DNA of 64,000 bases from Paenibacillus sp. JNUCC-31 (GTDB lineage: Bacteria; Bacillota; Bacilli; Paenibacillales; Paenibacillaceae). Of the stretch, positions 7,990 to 18,509 are shown piece after piece. The position numbers were made by a program, and so were the translations under genes. The stretch's first letter is position 1; every line of letters begins with the position of its first letter. Under the pieces are notes generated by a model. That model saw only the letters and a list, made by a program, of their open reading frames with translations. It searched no databases and was not told the origin of the DNA. Where the stretch lies: the NCBI RefSeq assembly GCF_014844075.1, contig NZ_CP062165.1, positions 186,001-250,000 on the forward strand, read 5' to 3'.

Positions 7990-9975
7990 TTATTCGCACT
8001 CCCGAATCCAAACGCTCATTTCTCCCTCATCCCGATTGGCCCAAGTGAAGTAGGGAATGAAGCGAAGCTCGGCAGGCTGGGCATCCCAGTGGAGATCACT
8101 GCGATACAGATGTGTTCCCCAGTCTCCTTGGGATACCATTCGTCGCCCAATGGTTGTAAGTGCCGGAACTCCCAAAGGCATCCGCTCCCCGCTACCAATA
8201 TGAAACTGGGCGTCCCGGGGCAGCTGAATGCGATGCAATCCGCGGCCATTGTCAACTTCTTCGAGACAGTACATAAACGGTCCCCGCTGTATGGCTACTT
8301 TTCCGAAAGTGGCTCTGATCTGATCGTGTCCTTTCATCCGCTGCAACTCCATTGGGAAGAGAAGCCTGATCTCATCACCGGCTTTCCATGTACGGGTCAC
8401 TTTCATGTAACCGTATTCAAAAATAAATCCACCCTGTTCTGTCTTCTCCCCATTAATCCACAGCTCGGGAATTTCGCACCAGTCCGGCTTTCTCAGAGCT
8501 ATCGTAAACTCCATACCCTCCGAGGAATCGGGCCGAACGATCAGCTTCACTTCTCCGGTGGAGGTATAGTCAGACGCCATAGTTAGCGCTGTTCTTCTAC
8601 CCTTAAGTGTGAATTCCCCTTCCCCGCCGATATACAATTGCACATATAACGTAGCCTCTCCCACAGCTGGGGTATACACATATTGATCCAATGAGGCCAG
8701 TAATCGTGCAATGTTCGGCGGACAGCAGGCACAGCCAAACCACCCTTGTCGGCGTGTTCGCACGTGGGCATAATTAGGATTCACACGTTGAATCTCCGGA
8801 TCGACTTCAAGCGGATTCACATAGAAGAAGCGTTGACCATCCAGGGACATTCCACTAATCACAGTATTGTATAGGGCCCGCTCCATAACGTCCGCGTACC
8901 GGCTATCATGCTTCATCTGAAGCATGCGCTTCGCCCAAAAAATCAGGCCAATCGAGGCACAGGTCTCTGCGTAGGCGGTATCTCCCGGCAGATCATAATC
9001 GCCTGTAAATGCTTCTTCTTTTGCTGATGAACCAATGCTTCCCGTAATGTACATTCGCTTGCTTACGGTGTTGCTCCACAACCGTTCACAGGCTTCTTTC
9101 AGCGATGTATCCCCCGTCTCTGCAGCTACATCTGCCATAGCCGCACACATGTACACCAGTCGAACCGCATGGCCTTCCGCTGTCGATTGCTCCCTAATGG
9201 GAAGATGGGACTGGGAGTAGGTGTGCCTGTGAACCATGTCCAACCCACCAAAATGTAGGGTACGGCCCCTTTGTTCCCATTCTTCTACAAAAAAGTGCGG
9301 ACTCGCTCCCCGCTGATCCAAAAAATAACGGCTCAGTTCGAGATATTTCTCTTCCTTTGTAGTCTCATACAGCTTGAAGAGTGCAAGTTCAATCTCCTGA
9401 TGCCCATCATAACCAGGCAATTGTCCCGGCTCTGTACCAAACACGGTGCCTATATGATCTGCCAAGCGAATAACCACATCCAGGAGCGTACGCTTGCCCG
9501 TGGCATGATAATACGCCACGCCAGCCTCAATCATATGTCCTGCACAATAGAGTTCATGACATTCGGCGAGGTTCGTCCAGCGCGCCCCAGGTTCACGCAA
9601 GGTAAAGTATGTGTTCAAGTAACCGTCGGCTTGCTGCGCCTTTGCTATGGTCTCTACAACGGAATCCACGAGGACTTCCAGTTCCGGATCGGGCTTCGCA
9701 GAGAGCAGATACGCAGCTGCTTCAATCCATTTCGCAACATCGCTGTCCTGAAATACCATGCCATAATGAACGCCCTCTTCCTCCCCTGCAGCGATGCGGA
9801 AATTCCGAATGGCCCGGCTTGGTTCAGCTCCTTCGATACGGTCATTGAGCGCTTCCCATTGATAGGGAACAACTACGTTGCGGACCAGTTCAATGTAATG
9901 CGACCAGAATGGATCATTGATTTTATGGCTATACCCTGGCGTCTGTGGATGGTTCGGTACATCTGGTTTTGTCAT
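7990..9975 (-). CDS. GH127 beta-L-arabinofuranosidase, cytoplasmic
   Basis: A 661-aa protein with no signal peptide and a start 6 bases after AAGGAGAG. It belongs to the GH127/DUF1680 family (HypBA1 type), retaining enzymes that remove terminal beta-L-arabinofuranose. The zinc and nucleophile pattern is present: Glu and Cys in AETCASIGLIFWAKRM, and the paired cysteines in GWFGCACCPPNIARL, one of which acts as nucleophile in the characterised Bifidobacterium enzyme. The (alpha/alpha)6 barrel is followed by beta-sandwich domains. Last gene of locus B, downstream of the surface enzyme, so it probably trims imported arabino-oligosaccharides. It may have its own promoter in the 261-base gap upstream. 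Confidence 0.9.
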   Translation of the reverse strand: MTKPDVPNHPQTPGYSHKINDPFWSHYIELVRNVVVPYQWEALNDRIEGAEPSRAIRNFRIAAGEEEGVHYGMVFQDSDVAKWIEAAAYLLSAKPDPELEVLVDSVVETIAKAQQADGYLNTYFTLREPGARWTNLAECHELYCAGHMIEAGVAYYHATGKRTLLDVVIRLADHIGTVFGTEPGQLPGYDGHQEIELALFKLYETTKEEKYLELSRYFLDQRGASPHFFVEEWEQRGRTLHFGGLDMVHRHTYSQSHLPIREQSTAEGHAVRLVYMCAAMADVAAETGDTSLKEACERLWSNTVSKRMYITGSIGSSAKEEAFTGDYDLPGDTAYAETCASIGLIFWAKRMLQMKHDSRYADVMERALYNTVISGMSLDGQRFFYVNPLEVDPEIQRVNPNYAHVRTRRQGWFGCACCPPNIARLLASLDQYVYTPAVGEATLYVQLYIGGEGEFTLKGRRTALTMASDYTSTGEVKLIVRPDSSEGMEFTIALRKPDWCEIPELWINGEKTEQGGFIFEYGYMKVTRTWKAGDEIRLLFPMELQRMKGHDQIRATFGKVAIQRGPFMYCLEEVDNGRGLHRIQLPRDAQFHIGSGERMPLGVPALTTIGRRMVSQGDWGTHLYRSDLHWDAQPAELRFIPYFTWANRDEGEMSVWIRECE

Positions 9976-10160
9976 GGGAATCTCTCCTTGTTCTATTTAA
10001 TATCCTTATTTTACAAATCATTACATCAGGGTGAAATCATTATTTCCAACTGAAATTTACATGATTGCAACCTATCACGACCGCCTTCCTTGCACCAATG
10101 TTCTTGTGTGGAACAAACTGGTCAGTATAACAAATCCCTTTACTTATAATGAATAATATA

Positions 10161-10208
10161 AATAATGGCTGCCCCTCAACAAAAATGTTGGGCAACCATT
10201 ATTTTTGT
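10161..10208. terminator. Hairpin terminator between SLH enzyme and GH127 genes
   Basis: AATAATGGCTGCCC at 10161-10174 pairs imperfectly with GGGCAACCATTATT at 10190-10203, with ATTTTTG on the plus side. It lies about 34 bases after the stop of the 2117-aa gene (minus strand). The T tract is better on the plus strand, but the minus tail (TTATTTATATTATT) could also work. It would partly separate GH127 expression from the operon upstream. Confidence 0.6.
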
Positions 10209-10236
10209 AAATTTAGATTTTAGAGTTGTCCAGATT

Positions 10237-13200
10237 CTACTTTTCCAGGTGTGTCAGCAATCGGTAAATGACCGTCACCGCTTGCGCGCGTGTGGTCTGG
10301 CCATTAGGGATAAAGCGGCCATCCGGCATGCCCGTAATTAAACCACCCTTGCGAGCAGCCTCTACTGCTGCTGAGGATTCCGGAGAAAGATTATCCAAAT
10401 CAACAAACTTCATAGAATCATCTTCCCCTTCGGTTGATAATGTAACATTTAAATTTTCTGCAAGACGATAAATCATCACAGCCATTTCCTCACGGGTAAT
10501 GGGTTCATTGGGACCAAAAGTACCATCTGCTTTGCCTTTGACAATGCCCAGCTTATGCGCACTTACGATTGGAGTGTTATACCATGTGCCTTCTTTGATA
10601 TCGCTAAATGCAGGTGTTGCTGTTTCATCCAACAAATCGAATGAGTTCATCAACGTTTTGAGGAATTCTGCTCGGGTTACTAGAGATGTTGGATTAAATT
10701 CTCCAGCTCCCGTTCCCTCAACAGCTCCTCTTGCTGCTAGGGCTTCAATGCCATCCACAGCCCAGTTCACATTGAATAAGTCCTTGAAGGCCACGTTTAC
10801 GCCAAGTACTCCGAACATGCCGTTCTGCTGCATGTTAAACTCAAACATTTTAGTGGATGCATCATACTTACCACCGACTACAGCTTGGGCCACTCCGGCA
10901 TCGTTCAGCGTAAATGCAACCACCTGGTGCCCTTTTATCCCTGCCTTCAACTGATAAGGCATAGCTAGTCTAAGTCCTTTTCCATGTAGTTCTTTAGAAG
11001 AAATACTTTTCCCATCTGCATTCATCGTGATGTTGCTGACTAAGTCTGCTTCAAGAAGTTTTCCAGCTTGTTTTGGCAACTGGCTTGGTTCCACGGCTTC
11101 AAAGACCACGCCCAGATTATTGATGTCCTTAATCGTAGTCAGGAATTGATGAGGTATCGTCAACACGGCTGATCCCATTTCAATTCTTACACTGGTTAAA
11201 GATTTCGTAGTACTAAGCGTCTTCCACGGGAGCATGGCTTCGACTTGTTGTGTTTCCAAGCCCTTTTGGATGATAATGGTTAACTTCCCGTCCTTCGTAT
11301 CTTCCAGCGCTGCTTTAATATCGCTCTCTGTGAGCTGAACTTTGGCCTTACCATCTTTGTCGGTGGCAACTGCTTTTACATCGATTTTGCCTTGACCAAC
11401 GGTAATCTCCGTAAGTTCTTTCGGATCCGTAGGCGTAGGAGCTGGTGCTGGAGCTGGTGCTGGAACTGGTGTTGGAGCCGATGGCGATGGGCTTGGAGTC
11501 GGTGTAGGTGTAGGCAACAGTTTTAATCCCGCAATGGCAGAATCCAGCGCGAGAACCGCAGCATCAATGTCAGCCTGTGAAGCGGATCCGCTCGTCAACA
11601 ATTGTTCAGCTGATGACATCTTTTCCGCTAAGTTCTGCCAGCTTGCCGCCGTGTAGCGTTCTCGCTTCAACGCCCTTGCTTCATTCAGCTTTGCTTCGAG
11701 CGCTGCTGTATTTACTGGCGGATTTTCTGTAACCTTCAGGACAGTGTACGTCTTCGTTGTGATTTGATCAGAACCGGTTAACGTCACTTTGTATCCTGTC
11801 TTCAAATCAATTGCCGACGTCAACCCATCGGATTCGTAAACCGCAAATGTCACACTTGCGGGAACGTTTAAACCAGTTTTAAGTTCCTCCAGCGTTGTCG
11901 TTTCAGGAATTACAATTTCCTTGGTTAACTGATCCACAGAACTGCCCGGAATGTTTATACCGATAATAGATACATTGTGTTCCTCTACGGGCTCTAGAGC
12001 TTCAAAAGCTTCGAGCAACGTTTTGTACGCCGCATCGATATCTCCTTCGGTCGAAGCGTCATTTTTATAGACGTCACTAGCCATCTGCAAAGCTGCTTGC
12101 AACGTTTGCCATTGTTCCGGTGTGCCAATATAGTTCTCTTCGTTCACGGAAGGATCTGACGCAGCATCAATTGCCGCTTTTAGGCGGGACTTATCGTATT
12201 TGACATAAATACGAAGGCTTGCTCTTAGGTCGGTTCCTTCCACACTGCCAAGCACAACAAAATCAGTTGCGATGGATAGCTTATTTTCGGGAATCTCATC
12301 CCATACTACATTAGCCAACCCTTTCGTTTTGTCTTCATAAGTCACGGTAACTTGTGAAGGCAACTCAGGCATGATGTTGATGGTCGTATTGACCGATGCT
12401 GGATCAATGGCTGTTATCGCACCATGGTCCGTTTGAGGTGGTTCTTCCCCGTCAGGTTTGGCCGATATAGCACGCCATTCTTTTAAACCGGTGTATACCG
12501 AACTGCTTTGGTTTTTCATCGTTAAACGTAATTTGTCGGTCGTGACTTCATTAAAGGTGACTTGGTTGAATTTGCCCTTTTCCATTTTCTTCTCACTAAG
12601 TCCGGTAACCGCCACATACTCGCCTGTCTCCTGATCCCAATACTCAAAGTCGTAATCGGCAGGAACCTGTACGCCACCTCCATCATCATAAAAGTACATT
12701 GAACTGCCAGACAAGGTCACAGGCGTTTTCCATGTATACTCCACCCAATGACTCTGGTTAGGCGATCCCCAGTTTCCATATTGCGTTTCGATCTCTGGGT
12801 TGCCGATGCTTCCAGGGACTAATGGAATATACCCGTCATTCACCGAGTTCAAAGATTCCCATGCCGATGTATAAGAAGCACTTGGCGTAGCCAACAGGGC
12901 AGCATTGCGGTAACGAAGACTCTTCTCAGCAAGGCGCACTCGATTCGTCATGGACTGCACTTCATCAAGCGAATAATCATCTCGCGCAAGCAGTTCCTTG
13001 GCTTCAGTCAATGCTGCTTGCAACGCCTGCCAAGACTCCGGCGTGAAGTCATCCGCATTGCGGACAAGTTTGCCCTGTGGCGATACCCGGTCTGCAAACT
13101 TGGCAATGACATTAGACAATTCAGCTGTCGCTACGTATACCGTGATGGGCACTTCTACCTTCGTGATTGCATCCCCGTCGCTGACGCTCAACTCGTAGAC

Positions 13201-16200
13201 GTATTCGCCTACCGCGCCGAATGTCACATTCAATGTCGCCTGATCCAGTGCCTCTGCCTGCACTGCACCAGCATCGCCTGATACTAGATTCCATGCATAC
13301 GTCAAACGCCCGCTTGGCAGACCATCATCCGTAATTACTGGGGCCAACTTCAATGGAGCTCCTTGCTCCACGTTCACCGGCAGGTCTAGTTGCACTTTTG
13401 GTGCAAGATTCTCCGAAGGCGTAACGTTCAGGTCGTTATTGTAGATTTGAATTTCCTTAATTCCTGTTGAATAGCCCGATGCATGCGTAAAATGGACTCG
13501 GATAGCCGCTGTGTTCACCGCACTGAATTCAACATTATTGTAATTTGCGGCCACATAATTCGGATAACGGAATTGCCCTTCTACAGGCTTCCATGTGGTG
13601 CCGTCCGCGTCCAAGTATTCCACATCAAACGTTTGTGGAGCTGCATAGCCGTTTGGCCGCCGGTCATTATAAAAGTACACTTTTACATTATCCACCGTTT
13701 GGGCTCCATCAAATTGAAACGTGACTGAATCAGATGGATTCGGCGAGCCGCCGAACAACGCAGTATTCGAGGTATGGTTAATGGATGCAATCGTAGACCC
13801 GTCTGCCAGTCTGTTCACATTGGAATTGCTATGGATATAGCTGGATTCAACCGTAGTACCAGCTGCCGTTGCCAGGTTCACGCTGTTATGCTCCACATCA
13901 ACTCCAGCTTTATTGAACATGTCCACTGCTTTTTCATTGCCTGCAAGTGAAGTATCGTCTGCCGAAGCCAGATTAACAGCACGACCAATTTCATAAATAA
14001 CGTTGGTGTTTGTGTTGTCTCCAACCGCCCCCGGCACGTCCCCGTCCGGTTTTTCTACCTTGCCCGTTGCTGTATCAAAGATGATATGCGACATTTCATC
14101 CGTAGTCATGACACGTTCGCCATTGATGAACAATGAGTATCCCACGGGGATATCCTTGTAATATGGATCGCTATCGCTATATTTGGCCGGGTCTTGCCAC
14201 ACAATGGACAGATTGGCATCATGATAACGCAAATTGTCCACGGCGAAATGGTCATATTGGATATCAAGTGGCCATAGCTCGATTTTATCGTCCGCTCTTG
14301 GTTGAAGGCCTGCCATATCTTCCATGACGGAATAATTCATCATGCCCAGCGTATCGTGATGAATCCAGGCACGAACCATCTTGCCACTTGGGTTTGGCGG
14401 ATTTTGTGGCGTCCAAGGTGTTCCGAAGAAATAATCCTCCAGCCAGAAAAACTCATTGGAATCCAGGTGATCCGTATTGCCTGGTTCAACCGTGTGTAAC
14501 CATGCACCCCAGTCAAATAATGTTTTGTAGGTGTCGCTGTTGATATTCTCCACCGGGTAATGACGCAAGGAAGCACGAATCGTATTGATGTAATTTCCAA
14601 AGTTGCACCAAGCGAACTGGTCCGTTCCGAACGCGCTGGTCTCTCCATTCTGGAATGCTTCCACACGTTTCATGATACTGTGCTGATCTGCCGTAAAGAA
14701 TGGGAAAATCGGGTAATAGTTCGGATCACCGTAATCGGATAACTGGGTCAAGTACTTGGATTCGTATCCTGCCTCCCCTTCTTTCGGCACTACACCGAAG
14801 TTAAACACAAACATATTGTTGTCACGCCATGGATTGAATACGTCTTGTTGGTTGATGACTTTTTTGTGCAAAAAGCTGCCTTCTCCGTTGGTATCGGCTT
14901 CGCCGTCACCGTCAAAATCTGCTTCGTCGTACCACATGTTGTTCAGAATGGCGTTCCGAATTCGCTGTGCCACCTCTTCCATGCGCTTCGCGTTTGCGTC
15001 ATCCCCCAGTTGTTCGTACATTTGTTGGGTGGCTACTGTGTTTGCATATGCTGTAGAAGAACCGTCCAAACGCGCATAGTTTCCGTTTCCTTTCCAGTGC
15101 ATGGACACGGTGTCTCCATCATTACCGGTAATTGGACCGTGATTGTAATAAACCAAATCAGGATTGGTACCCCTGAAATGATTCAGTGTGCCCGTCACAT
15201 CGCTTGCCGAGAAATCGGCGAATTTTTTCAACACCTTTTCTCCGCCACCATAAATCTTGTACGCTTCCCAACCGACTTGCGAGGTATTTTGCATCATATC
15301 CCATGTCCAGATATTCGGTCTTCCCGGATTGTTTTTGTAGTTGGCGTTTTCAGAATATTCGCCTTGGGCTAGCCAAGTCCCGTATGCATAAGATGGGTCT
15401 CGTAGCCACTTCAAATCCTGCAACACCCACGGAACACTGACTGTGATGCCGTTGTTGTAACCCAGCACCCCTTCCATGTTCATCGGGAATTGCCAGTCGT
15501 TTCCGGGAATGTTCGCTTCCAGCAAGTTGAAGCGATTGGACCACCAACGATAATACAGAACCTTCTTCACATTCTCGTCTGGAATATCGATGTAGGGGAT
15601 ATTTTGTGCCCACCATTCGTTGTATTCCTTCACCTGATCATTGAAAGCCTTTTCATTATAGCTTGCTTTAAATTGAGCATACTGTGTTTTCGATGCCGGG
15701 ATTTCTTCTGCCAACCACCCCATGACCACTTTTTCATCCACCGAGGTACCTGCAGGGACCGTAATTTCTTTCACCAAATCATTGCCAACAGGCGTCATGC
15801 CATCCCCGCTGAGATGAACGTCAACGTGGGACATCGCTTCCACATATTTCTCTCCAGCACGTCCAACCATAATTGGAGCAGCCACCCGTTTGCCGATCAA
15901 TTCATCTCCCTCGGCTTCGGTTACAAATGGAGATTTGACGGTCATAGTTAGCGTAATTGGCGTATTACTGTTATTGGTTAACTTCAGTAGCGTAACTGCA
16001 CTGTTAGAGGAGGTAATAAACTTACGCTGACTTATGTCCAAACGGCCACTCTTGTAGGTTTGGTCAGCATGGCTAGGGTAGTTTTTACGAGCAGCCTTGT
16101 CTTCCACTACGGCTCCCGTAGAAAGAGTTATGTTGTACATCGTATCCTTGTTGAGAGTATCCGCATAGTGTACCGTCCCAACAAAACCGAGCTGCCGGTT

Positions 16201-16590
16201 GTCCTGCGTTTTCATGTACAGCGCGCTCCCTCGGCTGAAGAGCGTGTTGGCACTGCCATCATCATTGTTATCGTCTGGGATGACACCCTCGTTAACCAGC
16301 AACTTATCGAGCCATGGCAAGTCGGCATGATCTGCAGCGAACTGGTCAAAATCAAAATCTTCGATGGCTTTCATCATTTGGCCGACGGTTTCCTGACTAA
16401 AATCCACGGGCTGGCTAACGATCTGATTGTTCTTCCATGTTGCATCGCCGTAGTCGGTACCTACGCCTTCATGCACAAAGTCTGTCGTGTAGTTCGCCGA
16501 TGCAGGTATGATGCCTGTATTCAAGGTTACGACGGTGGCCAAAGCGGCCACCCACATTTTTGTTGCCCATTTGCTCTTCTTTGTCGCCAT
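10237..16590 (-). CDS. SLH-anchored multidomain glycoside hydrolase, possibly GH121-like beta-L-arabinobiosidase
   Basis: A 2117-aa surface enzyme. Approximate layout: signal peptide 1-33 (ending ASA); (alpha/alpha)6-type catalytic region 60-900, with a DFDGDGEAD calcium-loop insert near residue 555; F5/8-type sugar-binding domain 903-1050; PKD/Ig-like 1057-1158; FIVAR helices 1160-1232; second F5/8-like domain to about 1380; Big_4 1390-1453; two more FIVAR repeats; Pro-Thr linker 1692-1720; pre-SLH domain; three SLH domains 1943-2117 that bind cell-wall polymer. The start follows GGAGGAG. The permeases lie just upstream and GH127 downstream, as in HypBA2/HypBA1 loci where GH121 releases beta-L-arabinobiose. 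The GH121 assignment rests on size, layout and context, not on a verified match; an MGH1-like or new family is equally possible. Confidence 0.85.
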   Translation of the reverse strand: MATKKSKWATKMWVAALATVVTLNTGIIPASANYTTDFVHEGVGTDYGDATWKNNQIVSQPVDFSQETVGQMMKAIEDFDFDQFAADHADLPWLDKLLVNEGVIPDDNNDDGSANTLFSRGSALYMKTQDNRQLGFVGTVHYADTLNKDTMYNITLSTGAVVEDKAARKNYPSHADQTYKSGRLDISQRKFITSSNSAVTLLKLTNNSNTPITLTMTVKSPFVTEAEGDELIGKRVAAPIMVGRAGEKYVEAMSHVDVHLSGDGMTPVGNDLVKEITVPAGTSVDEKVVMGWLAEEIPASKTQYAQFKASYNEKAFNDQVKEYNEWWAQNIPYIDIPDENVKKVLYYRWWSNRFNLLEANIPGNDWQFPMNMEGVLGYNNGITVSVPWVLQDLKWLRDPSYAYGTWLAQGEYSENANYKNNPGRPNIWTWDMMQNTSQVGWEAYKIYGGGEKVLKKFADFSASDVTGTLNHFRGTNPDLVYYNHGPITGNDGDTVSMHWKGNGNYARLDGSSTAYANTVATQQMYEQLGDDANAKRMEEVAQRIRNAILNNMWYDEADFDGDGEADTNGEGSFLHKKVINQQDVFNPWRDNNMFVFNFGVVPKEGEAGYESKYLTQLSDYGDPNYYPIFPFFTADQHSIMKRVEAFQNGETSAFGTDQFAWCNFGNYINTIRASLRHYPVENINSDTYKTLFDWGAWLHTVEPGNTDHLDSNEFFWLEDYFFGTPWTPQNPPNPSGKMVRAWIHHDTLGMMNYSVMEDMAGLQPRADDKIELWPLDIQYDHFAVDNLRYHDANLSIVWQDPAKYSDSDPYYKDIPVGYSLFINGERVMTTDEMSHIIFDTATGKVEKPDGDVPGAVGDNTNTNVIYEIGRAVNLASADDTSLAGNEKAVDMFNKAGVDVEHNSVNLATAAGTTVESSYIHSNSNVNRLADGSTIASINHTSNTALFGGSPNPSDSVTFQFDGAQTVDNVKVYFYNDRRPNGYAAPQTFDVEYLDADGTTWKPVEGQFRYPNYVAANYNNVEFSAVNTAAIRVHFTHASGYSTGIKEIQIYNNDLNVTPSENLAPKVQLDLPVNVEQGAPLKLAPVITDDGLPSGRLTYAWNLVSGDAGAVQAEALDQATLNVTFGAVGEYVYELSVSDGDAITKVEVPITVYVATAELSNVIAKFADRVSPQGKLVRNADDFTPESWQALQAALTEAKELLARDDYSLDEVQSMTNRVRLAEKSLRYRNAALLATPSASYTSAWESLNSVNDGYIPLVPGSIGNPEIETQYGNWGSPNQSHWVEYTWKTPVTLSGSSMYFYDDGGGVQVPADYDFEYWDQETGEYVAVTGLSEKKMEKGKFNQVTFNEVTTDKLRLTMKNQSSSVYTGLKEWRAISAKPDGEEPPQTDHGAITAIDPASVNTTINIMPELPSQVTVTYEDKTKGLANVVWDEIPENKLSIATDFVVLGSVEGTDLRASLRIYVKYDKSRLKAAIDAASDPSVNEENYIGTPEQWQTLQAALQMASDVYKNDASTEGDIDAAYKTLLEAFEALEPVEEHNVSIIGINIPGSSVDQLTKEIVIPETTTLEELKTGLNVPASVTFAVYESDGLTSAIDLKTGYKVTLTGSDQITTKTYTVLKVTENPPVNTAALEAKLNEARALKRERYTAASWQNLAEKMSSAEQLLTSGSASQADIDAAVLALDSAIAGLKLLPTPTPTPSPSPSAPTPVPAPAPAPAPTPTDPKELTEITVGQGKIDVKAVATDKDGKAKVQLTESDIKAALEDTKDGKLTIIIQKGLETQQVEAMLPWKTLSTTKSLTSVRIEMGSAVLTIPHQFLTTIKDINNLGVVFEAVEPSQLPKQAGKLLEADLVSNITMNADGKSISSKELHGKGLRLAMPYQLKAGIKGHQVVAFTLNDAGVAQAVVGGKYDASTKMFEFNMQQNGMFGVLGVNVAFKDLFNVNWAVDGIEALAARGAVEGTGAGEFNPTSLVTRAEFLKTLMNSFDLLDETATPAFSDIKEGTWYNTPIVSAHKLGIVKGKADGTFGPNEPITREEMAVMIYRLAENLNVTLSTEGEDDSMKFVDLDNLSPESSAAVEAARKGGLITGMPDGRFIPNGQTTRAQAVTVIYRLLTHLEK

Positions 16591-16608
16591 TGCTTCGTCT
16601 CCTCCTTA

Positions 16609-17490
16609 TTAACCTTTAATTCCCGTCAACGTAATGCCTTCTACGAAATATTTGTTGCCGATCAGGAAAAACACCAGGCAGGGAAGTGTTACGATGAGTG
16701 CAAGCGCCATGACCTGCTCATAGTTTGGAATACGCATTCCGTTCACCATGTACAAGCCCATAGGCAAAGTATAATCGGCCTCTGTTTTCAGATAAATCAT
16801 GGTATAGAAAAATTCATTCCAACAGTTAATGAAACTGAATAGAGCAACAACGATCATGGCAGGGCGAATGAGAGGCAGCATGATCCGGTAATAGATGCGG
16901 AAATAACCTGCGCCGTCGATTTTGGCCGCCTCGCTCAGTTCAGCAGGGATTGTCATAAAAAATTGTCTGAGCAGAAAAACAAAGTATGCATTGCCGCCTG
17001 CGCAAAAAAAGGCCGGAATAATTAGGGCAGGTTTGCCTGCAAGCCCAAGCGATGTATATAACGAAAATTGCGGCAGCAGTGTAACTGCACTAGGAAGCAT
17101 CATACTGCTGATAACGAGCACAAACCAGGCGCCGCGCATGGGGAAACGTAATTTGGCAAACGCGTATGCTGCAAAGCTGGTCGTGATGACGGTGCCAATG
17201 ACATACGGAACGACAATGGAGACCGAATTCCATAGCTGCCGCCAGAACTGAATCCGTTCCAGTCCTAGCCTGAAATTCTCGAACCCAAGCTCTTTCGGAA
17301 AAAATACAGGCGGTCTGGCCAATATTTCCGAATGACTCACCATTGCGCCACGTAACAGCCAGTACAATGGAAAAGCAAAAATGAATGCAAGCAGGAGAGA
17401 TAACACAATCAAGCCGAGATGAATTGCTCTTCTTCGGTTTTTAGCCTGCTTGATGCTCGTATACTTCATCGGTGCAGGTGCCGTCTCCAT
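16609..17490 (-). CDS. Carbohydrate ABC transporter permease, MalG-type (locus B)
   Basis: A sugar permease of about 293 aa with six membrane segments, the EAA loop SEAAKIDGAGYFRIYYRI near residue 190, and the ending EGITLTGIKG typical of MalG-like subunits. I chose the ATG at 17490, which overlaps the upstream stop as TAATG, a classic translational coupling; the frame has an earlier GTG at 17502. The SLH enzyme gene starts 18 bases later. It partners the next gene upstream to import the oligosaccharide released at the cell surface. No ATPase gene is present in this locus. Confidence 0.92.
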   Translation of the reverse strand: METAPAPMKYTSIKQAKNRRRAIHLGLIVLSLLLAFIFAFPLYWLLRGAMVSHSEILARPPVFFPKELGFENFRLGLERIQFWRQLWNSVSIVVPYVIGTVITTSFAAYAFAKLRFPMRGAWFVLVISSMMLPSAVTLLPQFSLYTSLGLAGKPALIIPAFFCAGGNAYFVFLLRQFFMTIPAELSEAAKIDGAGYFRIYYRIMLPLIRPAMIVVALFSFINCWNEFFYTMIYLKTEADYTLPMGLYMVNGMRIPNYEQVMALALIVTLPCLVFFLIGNKYFVEGITLTGIKG

Positions 17491-18467
17491 TATCTCACCC
17501 ACTTTCGTTTGCCCATGGCATCATCACGTTTGAGCGCGCCTTGAAAGTAAAACAACACGCCCGTAATCACCAACGTGATGAGAAATACGATCCAAGCTTC
17601 CGCCGATGCCAAACCTCGCATGCCCACTTGAACAAAGGAATGATCGTAGATCATGACGTTGATAAAGTATGTCATTCGGTCAGGCGCGCCATTTCTCGAC
17701 AACACCACGCTTTGGGTATAAATCTGGATCGATGTCATCATACACATGATGAGCTGAAAAAAGAGTACGGGTTTAATCGTGGGATAAGTCACCTTTAAAA
17801 ACTTGTGCCAGGCATTGCCTCCATCCATCTCAACGGCCTCCAGCAATTCTCCGGGGACATCCTGCAACGTGGCGATAAATACCACAATCGTCCCGCCGCA
17901 TGTCCACAGGCTCATGATAAACAAGGTGTAAAAGATCCGAAGTGGGTCGCTCAGAAAATCCCATGGCGCAATGCCCATTTGTAGTAGAACCCAGTTGACG
18001 AGCCCGCCTTTGGCCTGATTTTGCAATAGCATCTGCCAAACGATCGTTGTCGCCAGCATCGGTACGACGGATGGAAGAAAAAAGATAGCTCTTAGCACAT
18101 TTCTCCCAATAAACTTCCGGTTTAGTAGCAAAGCAACAATTAGGCAGAACACGATAACAAGCCCAACGTTTACAAAGGCATAGACCAGCGTAACCGTAAT
18201 CGATTTTTTAAATTCAGAGCTCGGATTGCTGAAAATATACCTGAAGTTATCCAATCCAATCCATTCCATGACCTGACTGCCGCTCATAATCGTAATTTTA
18301 TGAAAACTGTAATATAAACTGGCGAGCATTGGGTACATCGTCAGCACCAAAAATCCGATGATGGCTGGGGCAGCAAAAAGATATCCGGCAATGGCCTCTT
18401 TGGTGGCACCTTTTGCTATTCTTCTGGCAGGAACGGTTTCCGCACCGATTTTGCGTTCTGGATTCAT
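17490..18467 (-). CDS. Carbohydrate ABC transporter permease, MalF-type (locus B)
   Basis: A sugar permease of 325 aa from the ATG of MNPERK. It has six membrane segments (GYLFAAPAIIGFLVLTMY first) and the EAA loop LLEAVEMDGGNAWHKFLKV near residue 215. The chosen ATG sits 8 bases after GAGAGG. The frame extends to a TTG at 18494 behind GGAAGGAAG, so a protein nine residues longer is possible. It lies between the binding-protein gene and the MalG-type partner, with which it overlaps by one base. Confidence 0.9.
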   Translation of the reverse strand: MNPERKIGAETVPARRIAKGATKEAIAGYLFAAPAIIGFLVLTMYPMLASLYYSFHKITIMSGSQVMEWIGLDNFRYIFSNPSSEFKKSITVTLVYAFVNVGLVIVFCLIVALLLNRKFIGRNVLRAIFFLPSVVPMLATTIVWQMLLQNQAKGGLVNWVLLQMGIAPWDFLSDPLRIFYTLFIMSLWTCGGTIVVFIATLQDVPGELLEAVEMDGGNAWHKFLKVTYPTIKPVLFFQLIMCMMTSIQIYTQSVVLSRNGAPDRMTYFINVMIYDHSFVQVGMRGLASAEAWIVFLITLVITGVLFYFQGALKRDDAMGKRKWVR

Positions 18468-18509
18468 AAGCATAGCCTCTCTTTTCGAATTCAAACTTCC
18501 TTCCTATGG

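Noticed and set aside
17472..17798. Plus-strand 108-codon frame within the permease genes
   Set aside because: Antisense shadow of two well-supported membrane proteins.
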